The notes: a model not told the origin generated them from the sequence alone. Shown: positions 8,265 through 19,566, numbered from the stretch's first letter. The stretch is 48,692 bases of DNA from Stieleria sedimenti (GCF_025060895.1 NZ_JANZKV010000075.1:1-48692); one strand, 5' to 3'. Translations and numbers: made by a program.

Positions 8265-10046
8265 ATGAGCACCGCAAAAGCTGCCAACACTGAAAACCGC
8301 GTGATGACCGGAGCCGACATCATTGTCAAATCACTGGTAGATCACGGGGTCGATGTACTATTCGCCTATCCGGGCGGATGCAGCATGCCGTTGCACCAGG
8401 CCCTGACGCGTTACGGCGATTCGATTCGGACGATTTTGCCGCGTCACGAACAGGGGGGGGCATTTGCCGCCCAAGGTTACGCCCGTTCGACCGGTCGGGT
8501 CGGCGTGGTGCTGGCCACCAGCGGCCCGGGCGCCACAAACCTGGTCACCGCGATCGCCGACGCCAAACTGGACAGCATTCCGATGGTCTGTCTGACCGCC
8601 CAGGTTCCCACCCGAGCGATCGGTTCGGACGCGTTCCAAGAAACGCCGATGGTCGAGGTGTGTCGCGGAATCACCAAGCACCACTACCTGGTGACCGATA
8701 TCCGCGAATTGCCGCGAGTGATGAAGGAGGCGTTCCACATCGCCAGTTCCGGTCGCCCGGGGCCGGTGTTGGTCGATCTGCCCAAAGACGTTCAGCTGTC
8801 GGACGTGACGAGCGACCTGGATCTCGATCCGCCGATGAATCTGCCCGGCTACGAAGCGGCGCCCCCGCCGGTGGCCAGCGAGACGATTCGTCAGCTCACC
8901 GCCGCGATCCGACTCGCCCGTCGCCCGATGATCTACGCCGGCGGCGGAATCATCTTGGGCAACGCCAGCGAAGAACTCAACGAGTTCATCAACAAGACGG
9001 GGATTCCGACCGTGACCACCGTGATGGGCATCGGTGCCGTTCCGCCGGACAACGAAAACTCCATGGACTGGTTGGGGATGCACGGCGCGGCGTACGCCAA
9101 TTATGCCGTCCGGGATTGCGACCTGTTGATCGCGTTGGGCGTTCGTTTTGACGACCGCGTGACCGGGAAAGTCGAAGCGTTCGCCAAGGACGCCAAGATC
9201 ATCCACGTCGACATCGACGGATCCGAGCTGAACAAGAACAAGGAAGCCCACATCCCGGTTCGCGGCGACGTCAAGCAAGTGCTCAACGCCCTCAATAAGA
9301 CCGTCACCAAGTGCGACATCGAGCCCTGGCGCGAGCATTGCAAGGAACTCAAAGCGAAGTACCCCTTCAAGTATGACACCGAGTTCGACGGGATCTTGCA
9401 GCAGCACGCGATCCGCACGCTCAGTGACATCACCGCGGACATGGACGCCCAAATCTCCGTCGGTGTCGGACAGCACCAGATGTGGGCGGCCCAGTTCTAC
9501 CGATTCCGACGCCCCCGCACCTGGCACTCCAGCAGCGGACTGGGCACCATGGGATTCGGATTGCCGTGTGCGATGGGCATTCAAGCGGCGCTGCCGGATT
9601 CGTTGGTCATCGACATCGATGGCGACGGCAGTTTCCAGATGAACGTCCAAGAACTGGCGACCTGTTTCTGCGAAGAACTGCCCGTCAAAGTCTTCCTGCT
9701 CAACAACCAGCACCTGGGAATGGTGGTTCAGTGGGAAGATCGCTTCATGGATCGAAACCGGGCCCACACCTACTTGGGACCGATCAGTCACAACGAAGCC
9801 AGCGGCAACAGCGACGCGGAACGGTTCTCCTACGCCACCGAGCGTTATCCCGACTTTGTGAAAATCGCGCAAGGATACGGGTGCGGTGCGGCGACGGTGA
9901 GAAAGAAGGCCGATTTGGAAGGTGCGATTCGAGAAATGATCGCCCATCCGGGTCCCTACGTCTTGGACGTCGAAGTGCCTTACCAAGAGCACGTCTTGCC
10001 GATGATCCCCGGCGGCATGACCGTCGATGACATGATCCTGCAGTAG
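8265..10046 (+). CDS. ilvB: Acetolactate synthase large (catalytic) subunit
   Basis: A 593-residue ThDP-dependent enzyme that condenses two pyruvates to 2-acetolactate (or pyruvate plus 2-oxobutyrate), the first common step of valine, leucine and isoleucine synthesis. [17 protein letters not shown] and [16 protein letters not shown] carry the activating Glu62. [15 protein letters not shown] and [14 protein letters not shown] follow. The ThDP/Mg motif is [14 protein letters not shown] (about residue 450) continuing to [14 protein letters not shown]. The ATG at 8265 removes a 20-residue unconserved leader. No ilvN regulatory subunit or ilvC lies beside it. A run of eight G (8453-8460) encodes part of the glycine pair immediately after the HEQ motif. 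Confidence 0.95.
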   Translation: MSTAKAANTENRVMTGADIIVKSLVDHGVDVLFAYPGGCSMPLHQALTRYGDSIRTILPRHEQGGAFAAQGYARSTGRVGVVLATSGPGATNLVTAIADAKLDSIPMVCLTAQVPTRAIGSDAFQETPMVEVCRGITKHHYLVTDIRELPRVMKEAFHIASSGRPGPVLVDLPKDVQLSDVTSDLDLDPPMNLPGYEAAPPPVASETIRQLTAAIRLARRPMIYAGGGIILGNASEELNEFINKTGIPTVTTVMGIGAVPPDNENSMDWLGMHGAAYANYAVRDCDLLIALGVRFDDRVTGKVEAFAKDAKIIHVDIDGSELNKNKEAHIPVRGDVKQVLNALNKTVTKCDIEPWREHCKELKAKYPFKYDTEFDGILQQHAIRTLSDITADMDAQISVGVGQHQMWAAQFYRFRRPRTWHSSSGLGTMGFGLPCAMGIQAALPDSLVIDIDGDGSFQMNVQELATCFCEELPVKVFLLNNQHLGMVVQWEDRFMDRNRAHTYLGPISHNEASGNSDAERFSYATERYPDFVKIAQGYGCGAATVRKKADLEGAIREMIAHPGPYVLDVEVPYQEHVLPMIPGGMTVDDMILQ

Positions 10047-10170
10047 GGGCAAGGTCACGCTTGCGCCGCGTCCCAGCACGTGGCGTCAGCCAGTGGCGCG
10101 TGTTGGCTTTGGCTTCACCACGGACCGGTCGCTGACCGGTCCGCTGATTGATCCACGATCCACCGAGTCA

Positions 10171-10241
10171 ATGGTGAGCCGCTGGCCGTAAGGCCTCGGG
10201 CAGCCGCCGCAATGCCCGGCCGCTTACGCGTCACGGCTCAC
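10171..10241. repeat. Family C palindromic intergenic element
   Basis: A 71-bp element bounded by the inverted heptamers GTGAGCC (10174-10180) and GGCTCAC (10235-10241), with an inner GGCCGTAAGGCCTCGGGCAG block and a CCCGGCCGCTTACGCG block. A near-identical copy lies at 27833-27902. It sits in the 288-nt spacer between ilvB and the thioredoxin-domain gene, which otherwise shows nothing recognisable. Confidence 0.85.
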
Positions 10242-10334
10242 AAAGCCAACAAGCCGTCCCGCTGGGCGCGAAGCGATGCGCGATCGCCGCTACAATGATT
10301 CGTCCCCACCCTTTCCGGACGAGTTTTTCAAGTG

Positions 10335-12701
<2,367 letters not shown>

Positions 12702-12845
12702 CGGTCGCGGTACTCGTTTAGGGTTGGGGACCGGCTACCCGACTAACGCTCGGGCGTGAGACTCGATCGTTGACGCTCGGCTCAACGAAGTTACCCACTC
12801 CATCGACCGTATTTTTAAGTACGAAGGCACATCATTTGGGACATG

Positions 12846-12931
12846 GCTCCCCTCTCCCCAAAACAGATCGCGCGAGAGACATTTGTTCGCAGGTGGACGT
12901 TGACCGCGATCTGTTTTGGGGAGAGGGGAGC
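12846..12931. terminator. Perfect 27-bp inverted repeat between convergent genes
   Basis: Left arm 12846-12872 and right arm 12905-12931 are exact reverse complements over 27 bp (core CCCCAAAACAGATCGCG), separated by a 32-nt loop. It lies in the 364-nt spacer between the convergent thioredoxin-domain gene and the ABC-operon tail gene; the rest of that spacer shows no gene. The stem could end transcription from both sides or be a mobile palindromic element. Perfect arms suggest recent origin or selection for pairing. Confidence 0.7.
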
Positions 12932-13065
12932 AACGGTGGTCGCTGCAATATTTCCATCAGGTCTCACTGGCACGGGAGGGTTACTGCCTAACTTGATGCG
13001 TATGGGGGTGCGTTTCGCGGCCCCGGGCTGTGTTGTGTCACCGCTCTGCTCCGCTAGCCACGTGA

Positions 13066-14400
13066 TCAGCGAAACTTGAGCACCACAAACTGTTTCAGGA
13101 TCGCGGACAGTGTTCCATCACGCGTGCCGAACGTTCCGCTGTAGCCGCGGCCATCGGTGAACCAGATCGACGCGTTGCCCAATTCACACGTCTCTCCATC
13201 GGACTCGAATTGAAATGGATCGCCTAACGGATCCAGGGTTGTACTGGCCGGTAGGTTCACCTTGGCCAAATCGTTAAGCGTTGCCGGGTATTGGTTGAAC
13301 TTCAGCTTGTACGTCGCCACCGCGGCGGCCGTCCGGGCGTGCCGGCGTTCGTTTGCAACTCGCGCATAGACGGTCGCCAAGTAGTCCTTCGATTGGCCCG
13401 GGCTGTGCTGTTGATTGTACGCGGGGATCTGGAGTGCCAGGTCCAATCCGGAACCTGATTCCCGACGGAACTCCTCTTGCAGTTTCATCACTCGTTTGAT
13501 CGCGGCAAATGTTCCGATCCCGCCGACACGCGAGAATTGGTCGTTGCGGTCGAGCCATTCGATGCGACGGCTGGGGGCGAACGTTTTCGGTATCGGGTCA
13601 CGACGCCATGTCTCGATGACTTCGCCACGCAGCAACCAAGGGATTTGCGCCAGTTTGGTCGAGCGAATGCTGTCCTGCCACGCCTGATTTAAATCGGGTG
13701 ACGTTTCGACCAGTTGCACGATTTCATCCAATTCGGCTTCACTCCAAATTCCCTTGGCGATCGATTGGCTGACCAACGGAAGCATACGGAGCGAGACTTG
13801 GCCTGTCGGTCCGATACCCAGACCCTGAAAGAGTCGAAAAGCCTCCATCGCCCGATCGGTCTGTTTGTCACGGACCGCGCCACGAAATTCCGTTCGCAAC
13901 AATTCGGGCAATCCGCGGAGGGAGGCCAGCCCGCTGGAATAGCTGTTGGGATTTCCGAATTCATTGGCGTGCCAAATCGAGGCCTCGTTCGGATTGAGCT
14001 GTTTGGCCATTTCCAGCAACGGTGCCGCTTCGGCCAAATAGTCGTTAAGGTAGGCGTTGATCGGGTGCTGTTCGTCGAGATTCTCAAAGAGGTCGTCGTG
14101 TTCTTCGAGCACTTCGAACAAGAGGTGATATTGTTCGTTCAGCGCGTCAACCGCGCTGGCCAGTTCGCGACTCGATTTGGTGTGCTCCCTGCTAGTCCGG
14201 TCCGCATAGTCGGCGGCCTGGGTCACCGGTGAATCGATCAGCTCCGCCGGAAACGACCGCTCCAGCATCGGTCTGATCTTTGCCGCTCCGGCTTGCCAAG
14301 TTGCGGCTGCGGAGATGCAGAACAACAGCAGCGCGATCGGCGGAGTGATCGCCAGCGCGATCATCGTTCGGTCTCGAAGGGTTTTTGGGGAAGCACTCAT
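13066..14400 (-). CDS. Unknown membrane-anchored protein, last gene of the YtrA-type ABC operon
   Basis: 444 residues with one N-terminal transmembrane segment (ALAITPPIALLLFCISAAA after a basic MSASPKTLRDRT). A charged, probably helical region follows (about residues 60-330). The C-terminal ~70 residues (YKLKFNQYPATLNDL, then TTLDPLGDPFQFESDG and ASIWFTDGRGYSG) resemble the extracytoplasmic tail of planctomycete pseudopilin-like hypothetical proteins, which share a YP..L.DL...DP.G.PF pattern. I do not recognise a family. Its ATG overlaps the permease stop (ATGA, 14397-14400), so it is almost certainly translationally coupled to the ABC transporter and may be an extracytoplasmic partner or sensor for it. 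Confidence 0.8.
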   Translation of the reverse strand: MSASPKTLRDRTMIALAITPPIALLLFCISAAATWQAGAAKIRPMLERSFPAELIDSPVTQAADYADRTSREHTKSSRELASAVDALNEQYHLLFEVLEEHDDLFENLDEQHPINAYLNDYLAEAAPLLEMAKQLNPNEASIWHANEFGNPNSYSSGLASLRGLPELLRTEFRGAVRDKQTDRAMEAFRLFQGLGIGPTGQVSLRMLPLVSQSIAKGIWSEAELDEIVQLVETSPDLNQAWQDSIRSTKLAQIPWLLRGEVIETWRRDPIPKTFAPSRRIEWLDRNDQFSRVGGIGTFAAIKRVMKLQEEFRRESGSGLDLALQIPAYNQQHSPGQSKDYLATVYARVANERRHARTAAAVATYKLKFNQYPATLNDLAKVNLPASTTLDPLGDPFQFESDGETCELGNASIWFTDGRGYSGTFGTRDGTLSAILKQFVVLKFR

Positions 14401-16859
14401 GGTTGATTCCTGATCTGTAATTCAACGTATTCCCAGTCGCGGCCCCAGAGTTGGCCGTAGCCGTTGACGCGATCCACGGTCATCGTTTCGATCGCCGGCG
14501 CCGCACGCAGGTCGTCTCCGTAGCGACTGGTTTGGAACACGCCACCGGTTTGATGAAGCTGGTGAAGTTTCCATCGCCAGCCGAGGTCGTCACTGCGGTT
14601 GGCCGCGGCGTCGATCCCTTCCAGCATGGCGGTGACCAGGGAGTCGTAGAATCGGGGTTCCATCCAACCGACGAGCCCCGGCGGCTGATGCTCCAGCACG
14701 GTCAGATGGTGATTCAAATAGCGTCCTCGATCGTCTTGGAAATTGTGTTGCCAAGTCACCACCACCGCACGGCGACGCGCGGCGGCTCGACTGGCTGGCG
14801 TTCCAATGGCTTGTTTGGCCGCTTGCACGGCGGGCTCATCGGCACGTTCAGCGGGCACGTCGGTTTGGAGCGTATCGATCAGCAGCACTTCGAAGCGATC
14901 CGCGATTTCCTGATCGGAGAGCAGGCTGCTGCGTCGGAGCGCGGGAAGTAAGGTTGCCGAGGCGTCGAGCCATTTGGCCAATTCGGTCCACGCTTGGTCG
15001 TCTTGATTCTGTCGCCACTGGATTCGTGTCTGCATGATGCTCCCATGCCAGCGGGAATAGATCCACGGATCCATGCGGGCAAACACTTGGTCGCTGCCCC
15101 CGGCTTTGAGCGGCGCGACGCTCTTCAGTGGATCCAGCTTGTAGTCGCCGAGGTGGTCCTGAAGATCCTTCATCTTGTCGCCCAACGGATCATGACGAAA
15201 CGCGAAGTCGCCCGCGAATCCGGTTATCGGCACGCCGACAAGCCGAGCGTTTTGGGTGGAATCACGCTGGGCTTCGCTGATCAATTCCGACCGCAGCGTC
15301 GGATCCATAGAAGGGACCGAGAGCACATGCGTGGCTGCAAAACCGATCGGCAACAACACGATCAGCCCAACCACGCCACCGCCGACGACGAACGTCAACG
15401 GTCGGTCAGCCGTGTCCATGTAACGCCGCATCATCACGTACGTCGCCAGCATCGGAGCGAGCCCGCAGAGAACCAACCCGTAGATCGGAAAGCCGAGTGA
15501 GACGTAGGCGAACACCAACCAGCCCGTCGTGATCAGGGCAAGGATCGGAGCCAGAATGACCGACAAAATCAGTGTGCGGACAAACTGGCTGACCCACTGG
15601 GAGATCGAATAGATCCATACGATGAACATCAAGATCGTCACCAGCGTCGGTAAGCCGGCAGCGAAGTCGGAGACACTTTCCTGATGGACGATTGTCAGAT
15701 TCCAAAGCCCGTACACCAGCAGCGAACAGCAGAGGATTGCGATCGGTACGGCATGCAGTGCGAGATAAGTCTTTCCGGGAGACACGCCACGGTCGGCCAA
15801 GAAACGCACCCGCTCGGATGCCCCGTCGTGTTTGAACACGCTGATGCCCAACCAGCACACGGCCAAGGGGGCCAAGAATAACAGCCAAGGCAACAGTCCG
15901 ATGATCCCGCGGTACCGATCCACCGCCGCCAACTGAACCGCGGCCAGGAAGCTGATCAGCAACATGCCGATCAAGATCGCCAGCATGCCTTTGGCCGAGT
16001 GAATCGATTGCCAAATGATCGGCGCGGTTTGAGTTCCAAATGTCGCCGGGATGGCTTCATTCGTTTCGCGTGCCGGAGAATGGGGCGAGACGTCCAGCAG
16101 CGGTGTGACCGACGGGGCTTCCGCGGCGCCCAGAGTTTGGATCGCGGCTCGGTACGTGATCGGAGTGACGATTGCAATCCCCAGCAACGTGAACCCAAAG
16201 TTGATCCAATCCAATGGGCCCATCGCCATCGGGCGATTGGAAAACTCGGAAACGAGCGACGTCGCGATCAATGGCGAAAACGCCAGCGGAATCAACGCGA
16301 TCAACGAATAAAATTGATTCTTGATCCGCCAGGCGACATAAAAACCTGCCAGCAACACGAACAACGAATGGGAGATCCAAACCGGATAGCTAAACGGGTT
16401 ACCGGAATAACCGGTCTGACCGCCGATCATCCAGTGCGAGGTGTCGCGATGCCCGAGATCAAACGCCGTGATGACCAGCAATGCAAACGCCCACATCACG
16501 GCCAGGCCGGCCATGCCGACCAGCAATTTTGTCGTCGCGAGCCGTTTGGACGAAATCGGCAGCAACGCCAGCCAATCGATCGTGCGTAGGGATCGTTCCT
16601 GGCCGACCAACAAGGGGCCTGCACCGGTCGCGAACAGGCCCGGAAAGACCAGCATCGTTACTTCATGGGGCAATTGAAATCGAAACGATTCCATCGCAAC
16701 GCCCAGGATGGCGTTGATGACGATGATCAACAGCGAGACGATCGCCAGCAAAGCGACCAACGGCGCGAGCTGGCGAGTTTCCTTCCACCAGAACCACGCG
16801 GTCGAAGAAGCTTCGTGCCGCGTCGTCGTCAGTGCAGTGAGTGTTGCTTCGGTGCTCAT
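14397..16859 (-). CDS. ABC-2-type transporter permease, large
   Basis: 820 residues, the membrane subunit paired with the ATPase encoded just upstream. An N-terminal tryptophan-rich stretch (AWFWWKETRQ) enters the first transmembrane helix (LAPLVALLAIVSLLIIVI). At least ten further hydrophobic segments follow to about residue 530 (for example LAVMWAFALLVITAF, GMLAILIGMLLISFLAA, PLTFVVGGGVVGLIVLL). The last ~290 residues are hydrophilic with repeated tryptophans and are probably extracytoplasmic. The ATG at 16859 is preferred; the open frame up to 16925 reads through spacer sequence. The stop overlaps the next gene's start by four bases. The spacer to the ATPase (137 nt) contains a hairpin. 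Substrate unknown; YtrA-controlled exporters are often linked to envelope stress. Confidence 0.85.
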   Translation of the reverse strand: MSTEATLTALTTTRHEASSTAWFWWKETRQLAPLVALLAIVSLLIIVINAILGVAMESFRFQLPHEVTMLVFPGLFATGAGPLLVGQERSLRTIDWLALLPISSKRLATTKLLVGMAGLAVMWAFALLVITAFDLGHRDTSHWMIGGQTGYSGNPFSYPVWISHSLFVLLAGFYVAWRIKNQFYSLIALIPLAFSPLIATSLVSEFSNRPMAMGPLDWINFGFTLLGIAIVTPITYRAAIQTLGAAEAPSVTPLLDVSPHSPARETNEAIPATFGTQTAPIIWQSIHSAKGMLAILIGMLLISFLAAVQLAAVDRYRGIIGLLPWLLFLAPLAVCWLGISVFKHDGASERVRFLADRGVSPGKTYLALHAVPIAILCCSLLVYGLWNLTIVHQESVSDFAAGLPTLVTILMFIVWIYSISQWVSQFVRTLILSVILAPILALITTGWLVFAYVSLGFPIYGLVLCGLAPMLATYVMMRRYMDTADRPLTFVVGGGVVGLIVLLPIGFAATHVLSVPSMDPTLRSELISEAQRDSTQNARLVGVPITGFAGDFAFRHDPLGDKMKDLQDHLGDYKLDPLKSVAPLKAGGSDQVFARMDPWIYSRWHGSIMQTRIQWRQNQDDQAWTELAKWLDASATLLPALRRSSLLSDQEIADRFEVLLIDTLQTDVPAERADEPAVQAAKQAIGTPASRAAARRRAVVVTWQHNFQDDRGRYLNHHLTVLEHQPPGLVGWMEPRFYDSLVTAMLEGIDAAANRSDDLGWRWKLHQLHQTGGVFQTSRYGDDLRAAPAIETMTVDRVNGYGQLWGRDWEYVELQIRNQP

Positions 16860-16906
16860 GGTCAGATCAATTGAAGTGTTCCGCCCGGGGACGGCGGTTG
16901 CATCAA

Positions 16907-16928
16907 CCCATGGGCGCGAGCCCACGGG
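16907..16928. repeat. Intra-operon hairpin
   Basis: CCCATGGGC / GCCCACGGG, a 9-bp stem with one G-T-compatible mismatch and a GCGA tetraloop, in the 137-nt gap between the ABC ATPase and the permease. It could act as a processing or attenuation point that makes ATPase and permease levels differ, or be a REP-like insertion. No T tract follows. Confidence 0.5.
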
Positions 16929-16996
16929 CAGGTCAAAGAAGTACTCGTTCGGGTGCGGCGGACGCTTACGCGTACCGACTGGTTTCAGCGATGGTG

Positions 16997-17968
16997 TCAG
17001 ATCGCCGCGGACATCGCCGGTGCGGTGCGGTCGGACGTGCAGGCGACAAAAATTTCTTCCAGTGTCGCGACACGCGTCCGGACCTCCGTCACGCCCGGCG
17101 TTTCGCGAAGCGTGTGGATCATTTCCGGTGACAGGTGTCGGACGAACAATTGGCGGGATCGGCCCGACGTCTCTTCGGTCAACACTTCGGCCGGCTCGGG
17201 AGGCGGTGCGATCGATCGCAGCGGATCGTCGACGTCGATGACGACCTCATGAATCGATTCGCGAAGCTCCGCCAGCGGGCCGTGCAACCGGATTCGGCCG
17301 TGGTGCAGGATCGCGATCGTGTCGGCGACCCGCTCGACTTCACTGATCTGATGGCTGGACAGGAATACCGTTCGCCCCGTCGCGGCGCGGTCGATCATCG
17401 ATTCCAAAAAGTTGCGACGCACTTTCGGGTCCAACCCGCTGGTGGGCTCATCCAAGATCAACAGCGACGGGTCATGGGCGAGGGCAAGTGAGAGCGCGAC
17501 CTTGGCGCGTTGGCCCTTGGAAAGATGGCGGATCTTCTGTTCGGGGCGGATCTCGTAGCGGCGGATCGACGCTTCATAGTTCGGCAAGAACGAGGCATCG
17601 TAAAACGACGCGGTGAAGCCGCCGATTTGTGCAACCGACATCCAGTCATAAAGAGCCGGTGCGTCAGAGACGTAACCGATTTGACGACGTACGCCCTGCG
17701 GGTCACGCAGCGGGTTGACGCCGCAAACCGTGCAGGAGCCGCTGGTCGGTTTTTGGAATCCGGTCAGGATGCGAATCATCGTCGTCTTGCCGGCACCGTT
17801 TTCGCCCAACAGCGCAAACACCGTTCCCGGCTGGATTTCCAAGCTGACGCCCATCAGAGCGTCGCAGCGACGGAAGTGCATCGTCAGGGCGTCGGTGGTG
17901 ATGACGGGTTCCATGGTCGTTTCACTGGGTTCGGGAAGGCGGTCAGTTGCTTGTGCTTCGCTACTCAT
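16997..17968 (-). CDS. ABC transporter ATP-binding protein
   Basis: 323 residues, the cytoplasmic motor of the exporter. Walker A is GENGAGKTT (residues 55-63), the signature is LSKGQRAKV (149-157) and Walker B is LLILDEPTSGLDP (169-181). The switch histidine is seen in VFLSSHQISEVE. A C-terminal extension of ~80 residues (EVVIDVDDPLRSIAPPPEP onward) is typical of ABC-2/CcmA-like ATPases working with DrrB or YtrC-type permeases. The start overlaps the GntR gene's stop (17965-17968), so the two are co-translated. It could start at the inner ATG (MEPVITTD), but the 17968 start has the ATGA overlap in its favour. Confidence 0.92.
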   Translation of the reverse strand: MSSEAQATDRLPEPSETTMEPVITTDALTMHFRRCDALMGVSLEIQPGTVFALLGENGAGKTTMIRILTGFQKPTSGSCTVCGVNPLRDPQGVRRQIGYVSDAPALYDWMSVAQIGGFTASFYDASFLPNYEASIRRYEIRPEQKIRHLSKGQRAKVALSLALAHDPSLLILDEPTSGLDPKVRRNFLESMIDRAATGRTVFLSSHQISEVERVADTIAILHHGRIRLHGPLAELRESIHEVVIDVDDPLRSIAPPPEPAEVLTEETSGRSRQLFVRHLSPEMIHTLRETPGVTEVRTRVATLEEIFVACTSDRTAPAMSAAI

Positions 17969-18405
17969 TCTTCGGCTCCCCCGTTGTCACTCGGTTCGGT
18001 CGACGACACCAAGACGGCCGGCTCGGTGTCGACCAACTGACGCAAGTGATCGTCCACGAAGGTCTTGATCTGCTTTTTCGATAGCCCGGCGTGCCAGGCC
18101 TCGGCCAACACCGATCCGATGCGTTCGTTCAACACCGTCTCGCGCTCGCGGCGACAGATCTCCACCGCCGCATCGCGAACCACCATGCCGCGGCCCCGCA
18201 AGGTCTCGATCACGCCGTCGGCCTGCAGTTGATTGAACGCCCGCGCGACCGTGTTGGGATTGAGCGCGACCTGGTTGCTGAGCGCGCGGACGCTGGGGAG
18301 CAGTTGTCCCGGGCGGATCGTTCCTGCGGCGATGGCAAATTTGACTTGCCGAACAAGCTGCAAATAAATCGCGACGTCACTTTGGACGTCGATCGAAAAA
18401 AACAT
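17965..18405 (-). CDS. GntR-family regulator, YtrA subfamily
   Basis: 146 residues. The N-terminal winged helix-turn-helix starts FSIDVQSDVAIYLQLVRQVK and carries PSVRALSNQVALNPNTVARA then FNQLQADGVIETLRGRGMVV, the GntR recognition region. The short ~60-residue C-terminus (REREVLNER-like helices, AEAWHAGLSKKQIKTFVDDH) is the YtrA-type dimerisation tail, without an effector domain. First gene of a four-gene operon with an ABC ATPase, permease and unknown protein, the typical YtrA arrangement. The sites at 18438-18478 suggest it represses its own operon by covering the -10 element. Confidence 0.92.
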   Translation of the reverse strand: MFFSIDVQSDVAIYLQLVRQVKFAIAAGTIRPGQLLPSVRALSNQVALNPNTVARAFNQLQADGVIETLRGRGMVVRDAAVEICRRERETVLNERIGSVLAEAWHAGLSKKQIKTFVDDHLRQLVDTEPAVLVSSTEPSDNGGAEE

Positions 18406-18437
18406 GGCTGGACCTGAACGAGGAGCCAGTGATTGAG

Positions 18438-18457
18438 TGTGCTATCGCGATAGTACA
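18438..18457. promoter_or_regulatory. Probable YtrA-type operator (20-bp near-perfect palindrome)
   Basis: A 20-bp inverted repeat with one mismatched pair, containing GTGCTATCGCGATAGTAC and a perfect 12-bp inner palindrome CTATCGCGATAG. The half-site GT(G/A)CTA with its mirror TAGTAC fits the known preference of YtrA-type GntR repressors for such spaced inverted repeats. It lies 33-52 bp upstream of the regulator's ATG and covers the promoter's -10 hexamer, so binding should block RNA polymerase. Confidence 0.75.
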
Positions 18458-18478
18458 GCAGTTCAAATGGCCTGTCAA
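18450..18478 (-). promoter_or_regulatory. Sigma70-type promoter of the GntR-ABC operon
   Basis: Read on the minus strand: -35 TTGACA (18478-18473), a 17-nt spacer (18472-18456), and -10 TACTAT (18455-18450). Consensus -35, ideal spacing and a -10 with two mismatches to TATAAT. Transcription should start about 18443, leaving a ~38-nt leader before the ATG at 18405. Confidence 0.75.
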
Positions 18479-18536
18479 CGAGATTTTTTGAAATCTGTTT
18501 TCGGCCAGGCGGCGGGAGCCCGGAGGCAACGGCAAA

Positions 18537-18582
18537 GTGGGGTAAGCATCCTGCTTGCCATCCGCGCCGGCTCTGCCGGCGC
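18537..18582. repeat. Degenerate family A copy next to a GC hairpin
   Basis: 18537-18559 is a single diverged family A unit (GTGGGGTAAGCATCCTGCTT...). It is followed by an 8-bp perfect stem GCGCCGGC/GCCGGCGC with a 3-nt loop (18564-18582). It sits in the 357-nt divergent spacer between the GntR operon promoter and the glycosylase gene. No gene is visible in the remainder of that spacer. Confidence 0.6.
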
Positions 18583-18762
18583 ACCCGGTGTGGCTCTCGC
18601 CATTACTGAAGACCGTCGCTCAGGGCTTCTTCGCGGCTAAACATCGATACCGCTATCGTCAGGGACTTTGGTGTTTTCGATCGAACGCTCATGCCCTTGC
18701 GCTCGACAGCCACCCATACTTACCCGATCACCATTCGCCGCCATCGAGAGTTTGCCAGCACC

Positions 18763-19560
18763 ATGCCCGAAGGACACAAGACCCATTTCCTTGCCCGGCA
18801 ACACACCGACTGGTTTGCCGGGCAATCGTTGAAGGTGACCAGTCCGCAAGGACGGTTTCGCGGCGACGCGCGAAAGGTATCCGGCCGGGTGATGGATCGT
18901 TGCGAGGCGATCGGCAAGCACATGTTTTATCACTTTGAAAACGATCGTCTGATTCATGTTCACCTCGGTCGGTATGGAAAGTATCGAATGCACTCGACGC
19001 CGCCGCCGGCTCCGGTCGGGCTGGTCCGGATGCGATTGGTGGGCGAGACGTGGTCGCTGGATCTGAACGGCCCGACGACCTGCCGCGTCATCGATCGGCA
19101 AACCCGCGAGGAAGTCATCGGCAAGCTCGGCCCGGACCCGCTCGCCGAGGGTTCGCCGGCGCGGAAGAAGGCGACCGTTTGGGGATCCGTTCGCGAGAGT
19201 CGGAAACCGATCGGCGCGCTCGTTTTGGATCAGTCCGTGGTCGCGGGTGTCGGCAACATCTTTCGCGCCGAGTTGTTTTTCGAACTCGGGCTCGATCCGC
19301 GTACCCCCGGTGCCGAGTTGGGCAAGGCGACGTTTGATTTGCTGTGGAAGTCGCTGGTCAAGATGATGCGAACGGGATTGAAGTACGGAAAGATCGTGAC
19401 CGTCACCGCCAGAGAGGCCCGCGCGCCGCTTGCGACACTGGAGGGCCGTGATCGTTTCCGCGTGTATGGCAAAGCGGCATGCCCCCGCTGCGACCGGCCT
19501 ATCGAAACGATCGAAATCGCGGCGCGAAAGTTGTACTGGTGCCCTGGCTGTCAGGGCTAA
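18763..19560 (+). CDS. nei: Fpg/Nei-family DNA glycosylase/AP lyase
   Basis: 265 residues, base-excision repair of oxidised bases. After removal of Met the protein starts PEGH, giving the catalytic N-terminal proline and Glu in the Nei (endonuclease VIII) style. HLGRYGKYR and the helix-two-turn-helix with VVAGVGNIFRAELFF (the conserved Asn in GVGNI) follow. The C-terminus is an intact zinc finger: ACPRC ... YWCPGC, four cysteines at about residues 238-262. The open frame extends back to 18691, but only the ATG at 18763 places Pro at position 2, which is required for activity, so this start is secure. Confidence 0.93.
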   Translation: MPEGHKTHFLARQHTDWFAGQSLKVTSPQGRFRGDARKVSGRVMDRCEAIGKHMFYHFENDRLIHVHLGRYGKYRMHSTPPPAPVGLVRMRLVGETWSLDLNGPTTCRVIDRQTREEVIGKLGPDPLAEGSPARKKATVWGSVRESRKPIGALVLDQSVVAGVGNIFRAELFFELGLDPRTPGAELGKATFDLLWKSLVKMMRTGLKYGKIVTVTAREARAPLATLEGRDRFRVYGKAACPRCDRPIETIEIAARKLYWCPGCQG

Positions 19561-19566
19561 ATCGAT

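Noticed and set aside
8358-10079. 573-codon open frame antisense to ilvB
   Set aside because: It is the complement-strand shadow of a clear ThDP enzyme gene; the translation is Arg/Gly/Asp/Val-rich with no domain, as expected from GC-rich third-codon bias.
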